Shown here one piece after another: positions 63,753 to 64,000 of a DNA stretch of 64,000 nt. The notes under the pieces were generated by a model. The model was not told the DNA's origin and ran no database searches. It saw only the letters and a program-made list of their open reading frames with translations. The stretch comes from Luteimonas sp. MC1825 (lineage in GTDB: Bacteria; Pseudomonadota; Gammaproteobacteria; Xanthomonadales; Xanthomonadaceae). Location: the NCBI RefSeq assembly GCF_014764385.1, contig NZ_CP061714.1, forward strand, positions 1 through 64,000, given 5' to 3'. The first letter of the stretch is position 1, and every line of letters begins with the position of its first letter. Both the position numbers and the translations under genes were made by a program.

Positions 63753-63864
63753 GCCTAACAATGCGTTCAAGCCGAAGCCGCTTCGTTACGCAAACCACAT
63801 GGCAGGTAAAGCTTGCCATGTGCTTCGCTCCACTGCGCGTCTCGGCTTAACTTAGGCGTTAGGC
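63753..63864 (+). repeat. attC 74 (112 bp)
   Basis: GCCTAAC/GTTAGGC; arm AAGCC/GTCTC. Last attC in the window. Confidence 0.93.
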
Positions 63865-64000
63865 CTTGTTTCCCGCACTGTTGTTGCCGGGTTCCAGGCA
63901 ATCTGTAGCGCCTCGCTCATCCGCAGCGTTTGCACCTCGCACGCGCGGTACAGGCATCGGCAGTCAGCCCTGCAACACCTCGGCTTCGGACAGGCGCGAC
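63859..64000 (+). other. Cassette 75 (partial): ORF-less family alpha
   Basis: First 142 bp of another alpha cassette, cut by the window end, so the array continues. Confidence 0.8.

Larger units (their letters stand above)
22624..64000 (+). mobile_element. Chromosomal integron cassette array (74 attC, 75 cassettes)
   Basis: A continuous run of cassettes, each closed by an attC of 60 or 112 bp (one of 56). All attC sites and all accepted cassette genes share one orientation, away from intI. Cassettes are numbered 1-75 from attI; number 75 runs off the window. Base composition is clearly lower in GC than the flanking chromosome. Five copies of one IS30-type element interrupt cassettes 1, 29, 38, 44 and 61. 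Confidence 0.97.

Overview
The window reads like the replication-origin region of a high-GC gammaproteobacterium of the family Lysobacteraceae (Xanthomonadaceae). The order dnaA-dnaN-recF-gyrB, then M48 lipoprotein, TPR protein, tonB-exbB-exbD1-exbD2 and pdxJ is the one I know from Xanthomonas and relatives, and the proteins match that family closely. Genus cannot be fixed from sequence alone.

Region 1 (1-21435) is ordinary chromosome. It starts with the origin genes: a likely oriC between dnaA and dnaN, and three 16-bp parS-type palindromes in and next to recF. It continues through the TonB energy-transduction operon, a convergent pdxJ/small membrane protein/cls unit, a histidine kinase overlapping its response regulator, a 2OG-Fe(II) oxygenase, fbp, a PqqU/YncD-like TonB-dependent receptor, and phhA divergent from an Lrp/AsnC regulator.

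Region 2 (21440-64000, running off the window) is a sedentary chromosomal integron. An intact integron integrase gene (intI, minus strand) faces away from an array that I resolve into 74 attC sites and 75 cassettes, the last cut by the window edge. The attC sites come in two nested sizes, 60 bp and 112 bp, plus one of 56 bp. Fifty-three cassettes carry plus-strand genes, mostly small membrane, secreted or lipoprotein products. A few have recognisable families: DUF488, YCII, ABM, VOC, GNAT-like, Imm50-like, TolA-C-like, adhesin-E-like. Twenty-two cassettes have no credible gene and fall into a few repeated families. Eighteen of these share a promoter-like element near their 3' end.

Five identical-length copies of one IS30-family element (1090 bp, transposase on the minus strand) sit in the array, all in one orientation. 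Each lies at exactly the same position of an attC site, right before the CCTAAC of R''. Four have matching 3-bp target duplications. The fifth, nearest intI, has mismatched flanks and looks like the scar of a deletion between two copies.

The strongest unexplained pattern is that most gene-bearing cassettes begin with about 9-13 bases complementary to their own last bases, well beyond the 7-bp core site. The ORF-less families generally lack this extension. Each gene cassette is thus bounded by its own short private inverted repeat.
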